A stretch of DNA of 13,665 bases, taken from NCBI GenBank assembly GCA_003543035.1, contig DPJL01000412.1, forward strand, positions 1-13,665, written 5' to 3'. Shown piece by piece: positions 11,604 through 13,665 of the stretch. Each line of letters starts with the position of its first letter. Position 1 is the stretch's first letter. This DNA is from Micromonosporaceae bacterium (GTDB taxonomy: Bacteria > Actinomycetota > Actinomycetes > Mycobacteriales > Micromonosporaceae). A program made the position numbers and the translations under genes. Under the pieces are notes generated by a model. The model was not told where the DNA came from and ran no database searches. It was given only the letters and a program-made list of their open reading frames with translations.

Positions 11604-12116
11604 ATGACCGCGATCCGGGTCGAGATGCGCAAGTACGACGGCAGCGCGCACCGGGGTCTGTCAACGCGCCTGCTCGGACGCGATCATCACGGCACCTGGC
11701 TTGGCATTCCAAGTGGGACAGTGGCCGACTCCGGCAAGGTCTGGGAGATTCCGGGAGTGCTGCTCGTGCCGCATGTCGGCTGGTGGACGGCCATGTTCAA
11801 CGCCGCGCCGCGCAACACCTCGGTCTATTGCGACGTCACGACGCCCGCGTCCTGGGACGGCAACCGGGTCGTCATCACTGACCTCGACCTCGATGTACGC
11901 AAGATTCGCGAGACCGGTGAGGTGCAACTGGTCGACGAGGACGAGTTCTCCGCGCACGCGACCAAGTTCGGCTACCCCGAAGAGGTGAAGCGACAGGCCA
12001 GAGGTGCCGCGGCCTGGCTGCTGGACGCACTGCACTCCGGGGCGGAGCCGTTCGCCGGGCACTTCCATCGGTGGCTTGCTCTTTTCCACGACAAGGCGGC
12101 GGGAACTGCGAGATGA
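11604..12116 (+). CDS. DUF402 (FomD-like) predicted nucleotide phosphohydrolase
   Basis: A 170-residue cytoplasmic protein of the DUF402 family. The characterised relative FomD from fosfomycin biosynthesis is a metal-dependent nucleoside-diphosphate hydrolase, so phosphatase activity on a nucleotide is possible but unproven here. The N-terminal strand motif MRKYDGSAHRG (8-18), PHVGWWTAMFN (56-66), YCDVTTPASWDG (75-86), ITDLDLDV (91-98) and LVDEDEF (109-115) follow the family's order; the acidic clusters Asp77, Asp93-Asp97 and Asp111-Glu114 are the likely metal ligands. The C-terminal part is helical (EVKRQARGAAAWLLDAL). ATG 11604 is chosen because a good promoter places transcription right at the ATG; an open frame upstream would enter the divergent helicase gene. 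The PPK2 gene starts 7 bp after its stop, so the two are probably one transcript. Confidence 0.87.
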   Translation: MTAIRVEMRKYDGSAHRGLSTRLLGRDHHGTWLGIPSGTVADSGKVWEIPGVLLVPHVGWWTAMFNAAPRNTSVYCDVTTPASWDGNRVVITDLDLDVRKIRETGEVQLVDEDEFSAHATKFGYPEEVKRQARGAAAWLLDALHSGAEPFAGHFHRWLALFHDKAAGTAR

Positions 12117-12123
12117 TCCTCGT

Positions 12124-12996
12124 GTGTCGCGAGTGTCTGAATTGCTGCGAGTGGGACCTGACGTCAACCTGGCCGAGATAGACCCTGCCGGGACGCCGGG
12201 CCTGCCCACCAGCAAGATGGTCCGCCGCGACCCGAAAACATGGGCTCGCACCGCGCTGACCGAGCTGGGCCAGCAATTGGCCACGCAGCAGGAGATGCTC
12301 TTCGCCAACGCCAAGGTCAACCCTCGCGATCGACGACGACTGCTCCTGCTGCTTCAAGCGATGGACTGCGGCGGCAAGGACGGCACGGTCAAGAAGGTGG
12401 CGGGTGCCATGAACCCGCAAGGCCTGCACATCGTCGGGTTCGGACCACCGACCGCGGTGGAGCGGCGGCACGACTTCCTATGGCGGATAAGGCGAGCGCT
12501 GCCTGAGCCGGGCTTCGTCGGCGTCTTCAACCGCTCGCAATATGAGGACGTGCTGGTGGTGCGGGTTCGCAAACTGGCTCCGGTCAGGGTGTGGCGGGCT
12601 CGGTACCAGCAGATAAATGATTTTGAAAAGGAGCTCTCGGAGAGCGGCATCACGATGGTTAAGGTGATGTTGCACATATCTTTCGAGGAGCAGCGGCGGC
12701 GTCTGCTTGCCCGGCTCGACGATCCGACCAAGCACTGGAAGTACAACCCAGCTGACGTGGACAACCGGGTGTTCTGGCCTGCCTATCAGCAGGCTTACCA
12801 GGACGCGCTGGGACGGTGCAGCACCGATCTTGCACCCTGGTACGTTGTGCCCGCTGATCGCAAGTGGTACCGGGATTGGGCAGTGGCCAACCTGTTACTC
12901 GACGCGTTCGCCGGCTTGAACTTGCGTTACCCGCCAGCGGATTTCGATCCTCAGGCAGAACGCACGCGGCTCGAAGAAGGAGTGTCCCAACTGTGA
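12124..12996 (+). CDS. ppk2: PPK2-family polyphosphate kinase
   Basis: A 290-residue cytoplasmic kinase of the polyphosphate kinase 2 family, most like the group described as 'PPK2-related, polyphosphate:nucleotide phosphotransferase'. These enzymes transfer phosphate between polyphosphate and AMP/ADP or GDP. Walker A is LLLQAMDCGGKDGTVKKV (75-92; Lys85, Asp86), followed by MNPQGLHIVGFGPPT (96-110), Walker B region GFVGVFNRSQYEDVLVVRV (130-148), and a lid region with RRRLLARLDDPTKHWKYNPAD. The ending APWYVVPADRKWYRDWAVANLLL is diagnostic. The length fits a single-domain enzyme. The start is uncertain: GTG 12124, 7 bp after the DUF402 stop, or GTG 12133; neither has a strong ribosome site, so translational coupling is likely. 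It contains a TTA codon. Its stop overlaps the start of the DUF47 gene (GTGA). Confidence 0.92.
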   Translation: MSRVSELLRVGPDVNLAEIDPAGTPGLPTSKMVRRDPKTWARTALTELGQQLATQQEMLFANAKVNPRDRRRLLLLLQAMDCGGKDGTVKKVAGAMNPQGLHIVGFGPPTAVERRHDFLWRIRRALPEPGFVGVFNRSQYEDVLVVRVRKLAPVRVWRARYQQINDFEKELSESGITMVKVMLHISFEEQRRRLLARLDDPTKHWKYNPADVDNRVFWPAYQQAYQDALGRCSTDLAPWYVVPADRKWYRDWAVANLLLDAFAGLNLRYPPADFDPQAERTRLEEGVSQL

Positions 12997-13665
12997 AGTT
13001 CTCGCTCCGCCCAAGTGAGGGCGCCTTTTACGACATGTTCAGCAGGTCCGCGCAGAATCTGGTGCGCGGTGCGCTGTTGCTGACCGAGTTGGCGCTGCCG
13101 GGGGCCGACGTGCAGTCGGTGAGTGAGCGGCTGATCGAGCTGGAGCACGACAGCGACCAGATCACGCATGAGCTCTACAACAAGATCAACACTACTTTCA
13201 TCACGCCATTCGATCGCGAAGACATCTACCGGCTCGGCTCGAACCTCGATGACGTGATGGATCACGTCGAGGCCGTTGGCAGCCTCATCTACCTCTACGG
13301 GCTGACCAAACTGCCGTCGCTGCCCCGCGAAATGCATGAGCTCGTCGACGTGCTCAACCGGCAGGCGGCAATCACCGCGGAAGCTATGGAACGCCTGCGG
13401 GTCGGGGCGCCCGGCGTGAAGCGCCCCAAGGGTGTGAAGAAGATGAAGGGCGGCCTGAGCGGCCTCAAGGATTACTGGGTGGAGTGCAACCGGCTGGAGA
13501 ACGAGGGGGACCGGGCCTACCGGATGCTGCTCGTCCGGCTGTTCAGCGGCGAATATGACGCGCTGACCGTGCTGAAGATGAAGGAGGTCGGGGAGGAGCT
13601 GGAAGCCGCTTGTGACGCCTTCGAGCACGTGGCCAACACCCTCGAGACCATTGCGGTCAAGGAGT
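12993..13665 (+). CDS. DUF47 / PhoU-like phosphate transport accessory protein (runs off right edge)
   Basis: About 224 codons are visible, no stop before the edge. It is a helical PhoU-like protein of the DUF47 family, which usually sits beside and probably regulates a Pit-type low-affinity phosphate transporter. Typical strings are LELEHDSDQITHELYNKI, broken here as LIELEHDSDQ and HELYNKINTTFITPFDRED (with the metal-binding E-x-x-x-D patterns), and YWVECNRLENEGDRAYR. Relatives are about 205-215 residues; this one is longer because of a basic insertion, KRPKGVKKMKGG, before the last helices. The start GTG 12993 overlaps the ppk2 stop by 4 bp, with AAGGAG (12977-12982) 10 nt upstream, a somewhat long spacing but convincing. 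A pit gene is the expected neighbour to the right. Confidence 0.88.
   Translation, partial: MKFSLRPSEGAFYDMFSRSAQNLVRGALLLTELALPGADVQSVSERLIELEHDSDQITHELYNKINTTFITPFDREDIYRLGSNLDDVMDHVEAVGSLIYLYGLTKLPSLPREMHELVDVLNRQAAITAEAMERLRVGAPGVKRPKGVKKMKGGLSGLKDYWVECNRLENEGDRAYRMLLVRLFSGEYDALTVLKMKEVGEELEAACDAFEHVANTLETIAVKE

Noticed and set aside
11531..11632. 34-codon upstream extension of the helicase
   Set aside because: It crosses the divergent promoter region and the DUF402 start, and shows no family similarity before MPDAGELL.
12951..13628. A 225-codon minus-strand open frame opposite the DUF47 gene
   Set aside because: The plus strand carries the DUF47 motifs, a start overlapping the ppk2 stop and a ribosome site; the minus frame has none.
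1..13665. A hidden defence island, biosynthetic cluster, prophage, transposon or CRISPR array
   Set aside because: I looked for tandem repeats with spacers, transposase or integrase motifs, and toxin-antitoxin or nuclease pairs, and saw none; the genes are mostly common actinobacterial families.

Overview
This window comes from the chromosome of a high-GC actinomycete (Actinomycetota). The evidence is the G/C-rich third codon positions, frequent GTG starts, many leaderless promoters of the TANNNT type, a SAM-IV-class riboswitch (a class known from Actinomycetales), and families typical of the phylum: a FomD-like DUF402 protein, DUF4031, a PrsW-type membrane protease and a PPK2-DUF47 pair. TTA codons occur in ordinary genes (the DUF4031 gene and ppk2). 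I cannot assign a genus. There is no sign of phage, transposon, CRISPR array or integron; this is core-like chromosome with one decayed gene remnant.

Layout, left to right. (1) 1-1168, minus: an FAD-linked oxidase of the GlcD/D-lactate dehydrogenase type, cut off by the window edge at its C-terminus. (2) 1191-1457, plus: a small DUF4031 protein, divergent from the oxidase with only 22 bp between start codons. (3) 1569-3220, plus: a lipoprotein, then a secreted protein built from three copies of a two-cysteine module, closed by a strong hairpin at 3231-3261. (4) 3254-3427, minus: a relic of a TPR protein. (5) 3454-4050, minus: an HD-superfamily phosphohydrolase, divergent from a FUSC-type membrane protein at 4073-5182, again with 22 bp between starts. 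(6) 5085-6326, minus: a class V aminotransferase/cysteine desulfurase-like enzyme behind a SAM-IV-like riboswitch at about 6345-6455. (7) 6646-9617, plus: PrsW-family protease, AI-2E-family membrane protein and a Cpn10/GroES-like protein. (8) 9614-11530, minus: a DinG/XPD-like iron-sulfur helicase. (9) 11604-13665, plus: a DUF402 protein, a PPK2-family polyphosphate kinase and a DUF47 (PhoU-like) protein running off the right edge.

How the genes relate. Most neighbours look like independent housekeeping units. Two groups look functionally linked: ppk2 with DUF47, whose codons overlap and which both belong to phosphate/polyphosphate handling (a Pit-type phosphate transporter is the expected next gene, outside the window); and the riboswitch with its PLP enzyme, which puts that enzyme under control of S-adenosylmethionine.

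The most striking signal is in the promoters. Nine of thirteen genes have a TANNNT box exactly 6 or 7 nt before the chosen start codon, as expected for leaderless mRNAs. At two divergent gene pairs the two boxes are fused into one ten-base symmetric element of the form ANNNTANNNT sharing its central TA, with 6 nt to the start codon on each side. A third such element lies at the riboswitch promoter. I did not find a convincing new defence or biosynthetic system; the symmetric promoters, the three-module secreted protein and the riboswitch-controlled enzyme are the points most worth following.
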